Origin: JADKIH01 sp964595205
GTDB lineage: Bacteria; Bacteroidota; Bacteroidia; AKYH767-A; 2013-40CM-41-45
Reading direction: 5' to 3'
DNA: 64,000 nucleotides
Assembly (NCBI GenBank): GCA_964595205.1
Contig: CAZQOQ010000013.1
Location: 62,001 to 126,000 of the forward strand
Shown here: positions 19,118-27,009 of the stretch, one piece after another
Layout of the letters: each line of letters begins with the position of its first letter
Position numbering within the stretch: position 1 is the stretch's first letter
Notes under the pieces: generated by a model
What the model was told of the DNA's origin: nothing
Database searches by the model: none
Seen by the model: only the letters and a program-made list of their open reading frames with translations
Position numbers and translations under genes: made by a program

Positions 19118-19170
19118 CCCCGAACGCTATCGACTAAACCTTTACACACGAAAAGTTTTTAAAACAGCTG

Positions 19171-20256
19171 ATGAAAAACAATTACTGTGTCATCATGGCC
19201 GGAGGCATCGGTAGCCGATTCTGGCCCATGAGTCGTAATAATTTCCCAAAGCAATTTATTGATATTTTAGGAACAGGAAAGACGCTGATTCGCCAGACGT
19301 ACGAGCGGTTTGCTTCCATTCTTCCTCCTGAGAATATCTATATTGTTACCAACGAAGGCTATCTTCCCATGGTGTATGCGCAGATTCCTGAGATTAACAA
19401 GGACCAGGTACTCGCTGAGCCACAGAGAAGAAATACTTCTCCATGCGTGGCATATGCTGCTTCAAAAATTTCTACGATTAACCCCAATGCAAACCTTGTT
19501 GTGGCTCCATCGGATCACATCATCAAAGACGAAAAGAATTTTTTACTGGCAATCAAAAGAGGACTCGCTTTCACTGCCGAAAACGATGTGCTTCTTACCA
19601 TCGGAGTTCAACCCAGCCGCCCCGATACGGGATACGGTTACATACAATTCAAGGAAGATGACAGCACGGATGAATTCAGGATAAGGAAGGTAAAGACATT
19701 TACCGAAAAACCGAATCTCGAAATGGCTAAGTTCTTTCTCAAGAGCGGGGAATTTTTATGGAATGCAGGCATCTTTTTATGGAATGCAAAAACTATTTTA
19801 AAGGCTTTCGAAGAACATCTCCCCGACATGTTTGCAATATTTCAGGAAGGCCGCGAACATTATTATAAACCATCCGAAAGCGAATTCATCCACAAGGCTT
19901 ATGCACTTTGTAAGAATATTTCCATCGACTATGGCATCATGGAAAAGGCAAGAAACGTATTTGTGCTGAGTGCAGAATTTGGCTGGAGTGACCTGGGAAC
20001 CTGGAAATCACTCTATGAACATCTACCCCACGACAAACAGGGAAATGCCATCGTCGGCCCGCATGTCATGGTCGATCATACATCGAATTGTATCATCAAC
20101 ATGAGTAAAAACAAACTCGCCGTAATACAGGGTCTGGAGAACTTTATCGTCGTCGAAACCGAAAATGTTTTACTGATCTGTCCTAAAGATGATGAACAGC
20201 AGGTAAGGAACCTGGTTAATGATGTGAAGATTAAGAAGGGGGAAAAATACGTTTAA
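19171..20256 (+). CDS. manC: Mannose-1-phosphate guanylyltransferase
   Basis: Makes GDP-mannose from mannose-1-phosphate and GTP, feeding capsule, O-antigen and glycoprotein sugar synthesis. The 361 residues are the catalytic domain alone, without the C-terminal isomerase domain of bifunctional enzymes. Signatures: the N-terminal MAGGIGSRFWPMSRNNFPKQF (residues 9-29, nucleotide loop), then VAPSDHII, TGYGYIQF, FTEKPN and WNAGIFLW. The stop is followed at once by CGTTGATT words. The gene symbol follows common usage for this type. Confidence 0.93.
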   Translation: MKNNYCVIMAGGIGSRFWPMSRNNFPKQFIDILGTGKTLIRQTYERFASILPPENIYIVTNEGYLPMVYAQIPEINKDQVLAEPQRRNTSPCVAYAASKISTINPNANLVVAPSDHIIKDEKNFLLAIKRGLAFTAENDVLLTIGVQPSRPDTGYGYIQFKEDDSTDEFRIRKVKTFTEKPNLEMAKFFLKSGEFLWNAGIFLWNAKTILKAFEEHLPDMFAIFQEGREHYYKPSESEFIHKAYALCKNISIDYGIMEKARNVFVLSAEFGWSDLGTWKSLYEHLPHDKQGNAIVGPHVMVDHTSNCIINMSKNKLAVIQGLENFIVVETENVLLICPKDDEQQVRNLVNDVKIKKGEKYV

Positions 20257-20295
20257 TCAATTCGTTGATTCGTTAATTCGTTGATTCGTTAATTA
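20257..20295. repeat. CGTT[G/A]ATT octamer array
   Basis: TTCGTTGATT, CGTTAATT, CGTTGATT, CGTTAATT follow the manC stop codon directly, alternating one base. The stop TAA is within CGTTTAAT, an off-by-one version of the word. The remaining 100 bp to the next gene show nothing more. Confidence 0.8.
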
Positions 20296-20400
20296 AGGAT
20301 TCTGCCTCCCGCAGCTAAAAATTTGATTCTCCTTTATTTTTTCTTTTTGTACTAAGGTGTATTAATGAATTAAAATATTCGCTATTGAACGAATGGATCT

Positions 20401-21438
20401 ATGAAAAAGTATGGAGCGAAGGTTAATGTAATGGATATTTCCAAGTATCAAAAGTCAGTGAATTGGGTCGACGGAAAATTTCAAAACCTGGTGGATACTC
20501 CGATGAAGATGAGTCTTTCTAAGATTCCAGGAATATTATTCAAACAGATTTTTAAAACTAAAAACAGGTCGCCTAAAAGGAAAATTCCAGTGCTGCCTTT
20601 TGATAAAAATAAATTCTTTGAGCGGAGTGATGTTACCCGTTTTATTTGGTACGGTCATTCCGTGCTTCTGCTGAGAATAAATAACAAGACTGTTTTTATC
20701 GATCCCATGCTGGGAAATAATGCCTCGCCGGTTGCCCTGGTCCCGGTAAAAAGATTTTCGGAAAATACACTTTCCATAATCGATGAACTCCCTGAAATTG
20801 ATCTCGTCCTTCTTTCGCACGATCACTACGACCATCTCGATTTCAAGAGTATTTTAATATTGAAAGAAAAGGCCAAACACTTTTATGTTGCATTGGGAGT
20901 GTCGCGTCATTTGGAAAGCTGGGGAATCGACAAAAATAAAATTACCGAATTCGACTGGTGGGATGAACATACATTCGATGATATCGGAATTACCTTCACA
21001 CCATCGAGACATTTTTCCGGAAGAAGAATTTCTGACAGGTTCAAATCATTGTGGGGCGGATGGGTCCTGGATTCCGGGAAAGAGAAAATTTATTTCAGCG
21101 GCGACAGCGGCTATGCCGATCTCTTCAGGGAAATAGGAAAACGCTTAGGGCCATTCGATATAGGTTTTATGGAATGCGGTCAATACAATGAGAACTGGCA
21201 CAACATACATATGTTTCCGGAAGAAAGTGTTCAGGCCGCTATTGATGCGCAAGTAAAAAAATCCATCCCCGTTCATTGGGGAGCATTTTCATTATCGTTA
21301 CATACCTGGAAAGATCCGGCTGAAAGATTTTTAAAATATGCTGAAAAGATGGGACAAAAAATAATGTTTCCCGAAATAGGTAGGATTTTTAATGAAACAG
21401 ATGAAATTGAAGATAAATGGTGGGTGAAAGAAATTTGA
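20401..21438 (+). CDS. Metallo-beta-lactamase-fold hydrolase (NAPE-PLD/UlaG-like)
   Basis: The 345-residue protein has the metallo-beta-lactamase core: WYGHSVLLLRI, then LVLLSHDHYDHLDF (HxHxDH metal site, about residues 139-145), RHFSGRR, YFSGDSGY and PVHWGAFSLSLH. The order and the GHSV/GHxS start match the NAPE-hydrolysing phospholipase D-like and UlaG-like branch. The substrate is unknown; a phosphoester is likely. There is no signal peptide, and the first 70 residues are family-variable. It is a single gene. Confidence 0.88.
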   Translation: MKKYGAKVNVMDISKYQKSVNWVDGKFQNLVDTPMKMSLSKIPGILFKQIFKTKNRSPKRKIPVLPFDKNKFFERSDVTRFIWYGHSVLLLRINNKTVFIDPMLGNNASPVALVPVKRFSENTLSIIDELPEIDLVLLSHDHYDHLDFKSILILKEKAKHFYVALGVSRHLESWGIDKNKITEFDWWDEHTFDDIGITFTPSRHFSGRRISDRFKSLWGGWVLDSGKEKIYFSGDSGYADLFREIGKRLGPFDIGFMECGQYNENWHNIHMFPEESVQAAIDAQVKKSIPVHWGAFSLSLHTWKDPAERFLKYAEKMGQKIMFPEIGRIFNETDEIEDKWWVKEI

Positions 21439-21615
21439 AAATATAATAATTTTGAAAATTGAACTTGATGGTATTTTCATGTTTTCATTTTAAAATAATT
21501 TTCAAACTTTTACACTAATCATTTCATAGATAATATTGTGAGGATAAATGGATTATTTACCATTTGGAATATTGGTCAAAATGCGGGTTAAATGTTGGAT
21601 TAACTATCACAATAG

Positions 21616-23022
21616 CTATCGGGTGGATATTTCTCCCACCATCTCCCCTGGTTTCACCCAATCATCAAATTGTTCAGAAGTAACATAGCCCAAATCCACT
21701 GCCGTTTGTTTTAACGTTTTACCCTGCTTGTGCGCTGTTTGTGCAATCTCGGCTGCTTTGTAGTAGCCTATCTTTGTATTGAGAGCGGTGACGAGCATCA
21801 ATGAGTTTTCCAGGTTCTTGCGGATGTTTTCTTCGATAGGTGCAATGCCTACCGCACATTTGTCATTAAAAGAAACACATACGTCGCCAATGAGTCGCGC
21901 CGAGTGTAGAAAATTATAGATCATCACCGGCTTGAAGACATTTAGCTCGAAATGCCCGGTGGCTCCGCCGATGTTGATGGCGACATCGTTACCTAATACC
22001 TGTGCGGCGACCATGGTCATCGCTTCGCATTGTGTAGGGTTAACTTTTCCCGGCATGATGGAAGAACCCGGCTCGTTATCGGGGATGAAGAGTTCGCCGA
22101 TGCCGCAACGTGGGCCGGAGGCGAGCAGGCGGATGTCGTTTGCAATCTTCATCAGCGAACAGGCGACGGTCTTCAGTGCACCATGGGATTCGACGATGGC
22201 GTCGTGGGCAGCAAGGGCTTCGAATTTATTTTCTGCGGTGATAAATGGTAGTCCGGTGAGTTTGGCGATGTGCCTTGCCACATTCACTGAATAGCCCGGA
22301 GGCGTATTGATTCCCGTGCCGACTGCAGTTCCGCCGAGTGCGAGTTCCGAAAGATGCGGCAGCGTATGTTCGATGGCGCGAATGCCATGATCGAGCTGCG
22401 ATGCATAGCCGCTGATTTCCTGTCCGAGCGTCAGCGGCGTCGCATCCATCAGGTGCGTGCGGCCGATCTTCACGATGTGCATGAAGGCTTTCGACTTGGC
22501 CTTCAGCGTGTCGCGCAGTGTTTTTAACCCGGGAAGTGTTACCTCCGTCAGAGCCTGATACGCGGCAATGTGCATGGCAGTAGGAAATGTATCGTTGGAC
22601 GACTGCGATTTGTTGACGTCGTCGTTGGGATGGATGATCTTCTTTTCGTCGGTGAGTTTTCCACCGCTGATGACGTGAGCGCGGTAGGCAATCACTTCGT
22701 TTACGTTCATGTTCGACTGCGTGCCTGAACCGGTTTGCCAAACGACGAGGGGGAACTGGTCCATTAATTTGCCTTCAAGGATTTCGTTGCAGACTTTGCA
22801 GATGAGATCGGTTTTATCCTTGGGTAAAACGCCGGCATCGAGATTTGTGAGCGCAGCTGCTTTTTTCAGGTATGCAAAGGCCCGGATGATTTCTTTGGGC
22901 ATCCTGTTGATGTCCTGTGCGATCTTAAAATTGTCGATGGAGCGCTGTGTTTGTGCGCCCCAGTAAACATTGGCAGGAACCTGGACGGTTCCCATGGTAT
23001 CTTTTTCTGTTCGGTATTCCAT
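21616..23022 (-). CDS. fumC: Fumarate hydratase class II
   Basis: TCA-cycle enzyme interconverting fumarate and malate; the iron-independent, tetrameric class II form. It has 468 residues. Signature blocks: SGTQSNMNVNEVIA, the substrate-binding SSNDTFPTAMHIA, VKIGRTHLMDATPLTLGQE with the catalytic histidine, and GSSIMPGKVNPTQCE near residues 316-330 with the flexible-loop serines. Its promoter box is 17 nt upstream. Assignment is secure. Confidence 0.97.
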   Translation of the reverse strand: MEYRTEKDTMGTVQVPANVYWGAQTQRSIDNFKIAQDINRMPKEIIRAFAYLKKAAALTNLDAGVLPKDKTDLICKVCNEILEGKLMDQFPLVVWQTGSGTQSNMNVNEVIAYRAHVISGGKLTDEKKIIHPNDDVNKSQSSNDTFPTAMHIAAYQALTEVTLPGLKTLRDTLKAKSKAFMHIVKIGRTHLMDATPLTLGQEISGYASQLDHGIRAIEHTLPHLSELALGGTAVGTGINTPPGYSVNVARHIAKLTGLPFITAENKFEALAAHDAIVESHGALKTVACSLMKIANDIRLLASGPRCGIGELFIPDNEPGSSIMPGKVNPTQCEAMTMVAAQVLGNDVAINIGGATGHFELNVFKPVMIYNFLHSARLIGDVCVSFNDKCAVGIAPIEENIRKNLENSLMLVTALNTKIGYYKAAEIAQTAHKQGKTLKQTAVDLGYVTSEQFDDWVKPGEMVGEISTR

Positions 23023-23039
23023 AGTATCAAATTAAAATG

Positions 23040-23047
23040 CAAAAATA
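23040..23047 (-). promoter_or_regulatory. -7 promoter box for fumC
   Basis: On the minus strand this reads TATTTTTG, matching TAnnTTTG, 17 nt upstream of the fumC ATG. Confidence 0.5.
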
Positions 23048-23270
23048 ACTATTTATGCTCATCAGTATTTAGGTTAGATAATTCTTTTACAAGTGCATTT
23101 ATTGATTTATATCGCCAATAATCCAGTCGATTTCTTATAATGAGGAATGAATCCTTCAAGAGTTAAGACGGGTTTACCAAAAAAATCAGCCCTGAAAAAA
23201 TACAATTAAATCATGAATGTCATTAGCAATTCCTAGACAATCATTTCGAATGAATTAAAATCCAATTCAG

Positions 23271-23278
23271 TATCTTCG
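23271..23278 (+). promoter_or_regulatory. -7-like box for the toxin-antitoxin operon
   Basis: TATCTTCG differs from TAnnTTTG at one base. The ATG at 23284 is only five bases after it, so the transcript would begin at or next to the start codon (leaderless). Confidence 0.4.
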
Positions 23279-23283
23279 CTTTC

Positions 23284-23574
23284 ATGATCAGCCAGCTCAC
23301 ATCCTCTCTTTTCTGGGATATTGATATCAAAACTATTTCTGAGAAGGAACATGCCGGTTTTATCATTCAGCGTGTATGCATGCTGGGAACGTGGAATGAC
23401 TGGCTTTTGTTAAAGGCAAATTATGGATTGGAAAAAATTAAATCGGAGCTTTTGTTAGCCCGTACGCTCGACATGAAAACTCTGAATTATTTTAGTTTAA
23501 TATTGAATATTCCAAAAGAAAAATTTCGATGCTATTCATATCAGCAGTCAGTCAGGATGCATTGGAATTATTAA
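23284..23574 (+). CDS. DUF6922-like protein, candidate antitoxin
   Basis: The 96-residue protein carries the pattern LFWDIDIKTISEKEHAGFII-RV-LGTWNDW, then a KANYGLEKIK helix and TLNYFSLILNI. I recall this as the DUF6922 pattern, a small helical domain commonly encoded just before AbiEii-type nucleotidyltransferases. Its last 46 bases overlap the next gene in another frame, as expected for a co-translated pair. The role as antitoxin is inferred from position and pairing, not from any seen DNA-binding motif. Confidence 0.75.
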   Translation: MISQLTSSLFWDIDIKTISEKEHAGFIIQRVCMLGTWNDWLLLKANYGLEKIKSELLLARTLDMKTLNYFSLILNIPKEKFRCYSYQQSVRMHWNY

Positions 23575-24137
23575 GAGAAGTCCAGCAACTTCCCGAACTT
23601 AATGAATTCTATCTTGTGGGAGGCACTGCACTTGCCTTGGAGTATGGACACAGAATCTCCGTAGATCTGGATTTTTTTACAGGTAAAGAATTTGAAACAA
23701 ACAGATTAGTTGACGTGTTCAATGATAAATTCCCGATTCGTGTATTATCTCAGGGAAGCAATTCACTAACATTGGAATTGCGTTCTGTGAAAACAGATTT
23801 TATCAGACACAATTATCCTTTATTAAAACCACTTAAAAAAACAGATGAAATAACCAGGGCTTCTATTGAAGATATTGCGGCTATGAAACTAAACAGTACA
23901 ATGAACCGTGGTTCTAAAAAAGATTTTTATGATATTTATGAATTGCTGAAACATTTTACTCTGAATGAACTGATTTCATTTTACAATTTTAAATATAATT
24001 TTTCTTCACAGCTTATTTTACTAAAAAGCCTGGTTTATTTCGATGATGCAGAACGAGAACCCGATCCTGTTTCATTACACCCGATATCATGGACGACTGT
24101 AAAACAAAAAATTACTGAAGTAGTAAGTGAAATGTAG
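23529..24137 (+). CDS. AbiEii/AbiGii-type nucleotidyltransferase, candidate toxin
   Basis: A 202-residue protein of the DUF1814/AbiEii nucleotidyltransferase group. The core is FYLVGGTALALEYGHRISVDLDFFTG (spanning residues 28-52): a GG-T/S loop, then DLD, the metal-binding aspartates. The conserved SIEDIAAMKLNSTMNRGSKKDFYDIYELL follows at about 118-146. Relatives act as type IV toxins or modify tRNA, but this one is untested. It overlaps the DUF6922-like gene by 46 bp. Confidence 0.85.
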   Translation: MLFISAVSQDALELLREVQQLPELNEFYLVGGTALALEYGHRISVDLDFFTGKEFETNRLVDVFNDKFPIRVLSQGSNSLTLELRSVKTDFIRHNYPLLKPLKKTDEITRASIEDIAAMKLNSTMNRGSKKDFYDIYELLKHFTLNELISFYNFKYNFSSQLILLKSLVYFDDAEREPDPVSLHPISWTTVKQKITEVVSEM

Positions 24138-24208
24138 TTTGTAAAACACCATTTTACTGTTAAGAAGAATGCACTTTAATAATTTCGAAAGAAGCTGTTA
24201 AATAAATT

Positions 24209-24553
24209 TCAAATAATCTCCAGCACCCTCTCCACCGGCCTGCCAATAATCGCTTTCCCATCCTTCACAAATATCGGCCGCTCAATAAGGATTGGATTCT
24301 TGTGAAGAATCTTTACCCATTCCGTATTTGAAATCTTCTTCCCATCATATTTTTCTTTATAAAGTTTTTCCTTCTTACGGACAAGATCTTCAGCCTTCAT
24401 GCCGAGCATTTTCAGCACTTCTTTGATCTCTTTTTCGGTAGGAACTTCTACAAGGTATTCGATTATCTCATAGTCTTCATCAGAATTGTCTTTTAAAATT
24501 TTGAGCGCTGTCTGACAGGTTGCACAGTTTGGTTTGAAGTATATTTTTAGCAT
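24209..24553 (-). CDS. ArsC/Spx-family thioredoxin-fold protein
   Basis: From the ATG at 24553 (MLKIYFKPNCATCQTALKIL) it has 114 residues, the size of ArsC/YffB proteins. Cys-x-x-Cys (CATC, residues 10-13) is the N-terminal redox site. The C-terminal NPILIERPIFVKDGKAIIGRP carries the conserved RP-x-x-V element. Arsenate reduction is one possibility, but no arsenic genes are nearby and most Bacteroidota copies are uncharacterised. The longer frame to 24598 runs into the palindromic repeat and was rejected. Confidence 0.88.
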   Translation of the reverse strand: MLKIYFKPNCATCQTALKILKDNSDEDYEIIEYLVEVPTEKEIKEVLKMLGMKAEDLVRKKEKLYKEKYDGKKISNTEWVKILHKNPILIERPIFVKDGKAIIGRPVERVLEII

Positions 24554-24562
24554 ATTATTTTT

Positions 24563-24710
24563 GGAATTAATTGCCCCGATCTTTAGATCGGGGATCAATA
24601 TAACAAACCAAAATTGGCTTTAGCCAAAATAATTTTTGTAAAAGTTTTGGCTAAAGCCGGATGATGAGACTCAATAAATCCCGATCTAAAGATCTGGGCA
24701 ATTTCCTTGA
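24563..24710. repeat. Nested palindromic intergenic element
   Basis: Outer arms: CCCCGATCTTTAGATCGGGG (itself a palindrome) near 24572-24591 and CCCGATCTAAAGATCTGGG near 24688-24706. Inner arms: GGCTTTAGCCAAAA and TTTTGGCTAAAGCC, 14 bp perfect, around 24616-24629 and 24645-24658. The whole is a palindrome within a palindrome of about 140 bp between arsC-like and prfB. Confidence 0.75.
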
Positions 24711-24715
24711 ATTGA

Positions 24716-24813
24716 TTATTGAAAAATGAAGATTGAAGAATAAAATATTATTATCAAAATTAAATAACCAATACCCAATTATTTTTCATTCTTCAATCTT
24801 CAATCTTCAATAA
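24716..24813. repeat. CTTCAAT heptamer inverted repeat
   Basis: GAAGATTGAAGAAT (near 24728-24741) pairs with ATTCTTCAATCTTC (near 24790-24803). The right arm contains three CTTCAAT heptamers. It ends right at the prfB stop codon and may act as its 3' hairpin. Confidence 0.7.
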
Positions 24814-24814
24814 A

Positions 24815-25898
24815 TCACTTGGAATACTCCATCAGGTATGCTTTCATAAACTCATTCAGATCTCCATCCATCACGCCCTGCACATCAGAAGTCTCGTAAT
24901 CGGTTCTATTGTCTTTAACGAGTTTGTATGGATGAAAAACATAAGAACGAATCTGCGATCCCCATTCAATTTTTTTCTTTGATGCTTCTTCCTCGGCTTT
25001 GGCCGCATTACGCTTTCGCAATTCCAGTTCGTATAGCTGGGAGCGGAGCATTTTAAATGCACGTTCTTTATTTCCTCCCTGGGAACGTTCCACCTGGCAG
25101 ACGACTACAATTCCTGTCGGCTTGTGAGTAAGCTGCACCTTCGTCTCCACCTTGTTTACGTTCTGCCCGCCTGCACCGCCTGATCTTGAAGTCTGGATTT
25201 CTATATCTGCATCCTTGATTTCAATGTTGATGGTATCGTCGACTACCGGATATGCAAACACAGAAGCAAACGAAGTGTGTCTTCTTGCATTGGAGTCGAA
25301 CGGTGAAATACGTACGAGTCGATGCACACCGCTTTCAGCTTTGAGAAATCCATAGGCAAAATCACCGTCGAACTGCAGCGTAGCCGATTTGATACCCGCC
25401 GCTTCGCCGGGCTGGATGTCGATCTCCGAAACCTTGTAACCGTTCTTCTCGCCCCACATGATGTACATTCGCATGAGCATCTGCGCCCAGTCCTGGCTCT
25501 CGGTACCGCCGGCGCCCGAATTGATGTTGAGAAACGAACTCAGCTGATCTTCCTCCGCACCCAGCATGCGCTTGAATTCAACTTCGTCTAAGATTTTTAT
25601 CGTGTCTTTGTAATGTTCTTCAACTTCCGTATCGGTAGCTGCACCTTCCCTGTAAAAATCATAGAGAACGGAAAGGTCGTCGATAGACCCAGAAAGCTTA
25701 AGATATGGCTGCGTCCATTTCTTTTTCTGATTGATTCCCTTTAAAACTATTTCGGCTTTTTTCGGATCGTTCCAGAAATCCGCTGCGTGAGTAAGCCTCT
25801 CTTCCTCCTTTATTTGCTGCAGTTTATTGTCGATGTCAAAGATACCTCCTAAGGGCTTCTGTGCGCTCTTTCAAATCTTTTAATTGGTCAGTGGTCAT
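24815..25898 (-). CDS. prfB: Peptide chain release factor 2, with programmed +1 frameshift
   Basis: Recognises UAA and UGA stop codons. The gene is in two frames: the ATG at 25898 opens 20 codons (MTTDQLKDLKERTEALRRYL), then an in-frame TGA at 25838-25836. Shifting +1 at CTT-TGA-C resumes at GAC (25837) and continues to 24815 for about 360 residues in total, normal for RF2. The peptide-anticodon motif SPF (VRISPFDSNARRHTS) and the catalytic GGQ (SGGAGGQNVNKVET) are both present. An annotation starting at 25567 would lose the first 110 residues. A 4-unit ATTAGCC array lies three bases before the start codon. Confidence 0.96.
25835..25850 (-). promoter_or_regulatory. prfB autoregulatory +1 frameshift site
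   Basis: On the minus strand AGGAGG (25850-25845), TAT, slippery CTT (25841-25839), TGA (25838-25836), C. This is the canonical RF2 arrangement: a Shine-Dalgarno-like hexamer, a 3-nt spacer, then CTT-TGA-C. Low RF2 lets the ribosome pause at TGA and slip +1. Confidence 0.95.
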
Positions 25899-25901
25899 TT
25901 T

Positions 25902-26023
25902 AATTAGCCGATTAGCCGATTAGCCAATTAGCCAATGGTGGCTCGAGCTAAAAGGATAATTCTATTTTTTATTTGAGCGCGAAGATACGGGAATTAGCCG
26001 ATTAGCCAATTAGCGGATTAGCC
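25902..26023. repeat. Two ATTAGCC octamer arrays flanking the prfB promoter region
   Basis: Four units at 25902-25933 (AATTAGCC, GATTAGCC, GATTAGCC, AATTAGCC) and four at 25992-26023, in the same sense. The first lies in the presumed prfB 5' leader. They oppose the GGCTAAT array at 26344-26399, so the pair could form a long-range stem. The rest of this 479-bp gene-free gap holds the broken secreted-protein gene at 26075-26221 and AT-rich sequence. Confidence 0.85.
25980..25987 (-). promoter_or_regulatory. -7-like box for prfB
   Basis: Minus strand TATCTTCG, one base off TAnnTTTG and identical to the box before the toxin-antitoxin pair. It would give a leader of about 75 nt containing one octamer array. 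Confidence 0.35.
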
Positions 26024-26074
26024 GATTTTTAATTTGATAATTAGTGAATTAGTTGCTTCGTTAGTGAATCACTA

Positions 26075-26221
26075 TTAGCTTTTCAAAAAAACTGGTGAAC
26101 CCGAAGATGAAGCATCATAAAAAAGCGTCTTCACCCATGTAGTTTGCAATTGTGCACTTAAAGAGTTTGCAATAAACAGAAATAAAAATAATATAAAAAA
26201 ACGAATAATAAATTTTTGCAT
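26075..26221 (-). pseudogene. Orphan secreted-protein N-terminus
   Basis: A 48-codon frame starting at 26221 has a perfect Bacteroidota signal peptide: MQKFIIRF, a hydrophobic core, then ANSLSAQ at residues 18-24. It continues LQTTWVKTLFYDASSSGSP and stops. After the stop the DNA turns into ATTAGCC words. The start resembles the N-terminus of a T9SS cargo protein whose body has been lost, so I call it a truncated gene. It could instead be a genuine tiny secreted peptide. Confidence 0.5.
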
Positions 26222-26343
26222 ATAATATCAATTTCAAAATAAAGGTATCGTTAATTGTAAACTAAAAAGCAGGAACGTCCAAGTATTTGGCGTCCGACGA
26301 TTACCAAACTGTAGAATGAATTTTAATGAGGGTGAAATCAATA

Positions 26344-26399
26344 GGCTAATCGGCTAATTGGCTAATCGGCTAATCGGCTAATCAGCTAATTGGCTAATT
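26344..26399. repeat. GGCTAAT octamer array running into recX
   Basis: Seven exact 8-bp units: GGCTAATC, GGCTAATT, GGCTAATC three times, AGCTAATT, GGCTAATT. The last 22 bp are inside recX: on the minus strand they encode SQLAD and the TAG stop. The word therefore supplies the recX C-terminus and stop codon. Confidence 0.9.
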
Positions 26400-26848
26400 A
26401 TTTCCCACACCAACTCCGGCTCAAACCCACGTGAAATCGCATAAGAAGCAATCTTATTTTTCCTCTTCAACGGATTTTCTTCTTTGATACCCTTTGAACG
26501 GGAAGCAATGACTTCTTTCAAAGCTTTTTTATATTCTCTGTCATCGATCGAAGAAAGCGCTTTGTTTATTAATGGTTCGGACACGCGTTTATTTTGCAGG
26601 GCAAGACGAATTTTTATTTTCCCCCATTTTTTGATTCTGAACTTTCCACTTGTGTATGCTGATGCAAATCGTTCTTCTTTCAGAAAGCCATTGGTGATGA
26701 GGTGGGAAATAATATTTTCCACTTCTCTCTGATGCAGACCCCATGAATAAATTTTATCTCTCACCTCCTGCTGGCTGCGTTCCTGGTAGGCGCAGTAGCT
26801 TTCGGCTTTTTGAAGGGCCTTTTCGGGGGAGATTTCCTTTTTAATCAT
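26378..26848 (-). CDS. recX: Regulatory protein RecX
   Basis: Small helical modulator of RecA filaments. From the ATG at 26848 (MIKKEISPEKALQKAESYCAYQERSQQEVRDKI, first 33 residues) it has 156 residues with the three-helix repeats of the family: LITNGFLKEERFASAYTSGKFRIKKWGKIKI at about 52-82 and the last repeat ending in GFEPELVWEII. The frame is open upstream to 26896, but that part is the CACAAAG repeat and was excluded. The final residues SQLAD* are encoded by GGCTAAT array sequence. Confidence 0.9.
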   Translation of the reverse strand: MIKKEISPEKALQKAESYCAYQERSQQEVRDKIYSWGLHQREVENIISHLITNGFLKEERFASAYTSGKFRIKKWGKIKIRLALQNKRVSEPLINKALSSIDDREYKKALKEVIASRSKGIKEENPLKRKNKIASYAISRGFEPELVWEIISQLAD

Positions 26849-26868
26849 TGGAATGCTGTAAAAAAATG

Positions 26869-26987
26869 AACCACAAAGTTCACAAAGGCAGCACAAAGTT
26901 CACAAAGAAAATTGCTTTCAAAACTCTGCACATTTATTCCAATTCCTTCTTGGCGAACTTTGTGCTGCCTTTGTGCATTTTGTGGTT
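26869..26987. repeat. 33-bp inverted repeat of CACAAAG words
   Basis: Arms 26869-26901 and 26955-26987 are reverse complements with about three mismatches; the loop is 53 bp. The left arm contains four CACAAAG words (spacing 9, 11, 9). It fills the gap between recX and the SRPBCC gene upstream and could act as a 3' hairpin for the latter. Confidence 0.85.
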
Positions 26988-27009
26988 AAATAAAATACAG
27001 AAGAAATTA

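Noticed and set aside
22226..22741. 171-codon minus-strand frame inside fumC
   Set aside because: Arg/His-rich shadow of fumC in another frame.
23050..23270. Short coding-like stretch on the minus strand (a 27-residue tail) and a 20-codon plus-strand frame
   Set aside because: Both are interrupted within 30 codons and match nothing I recognise; too weak to call a pseudogene.
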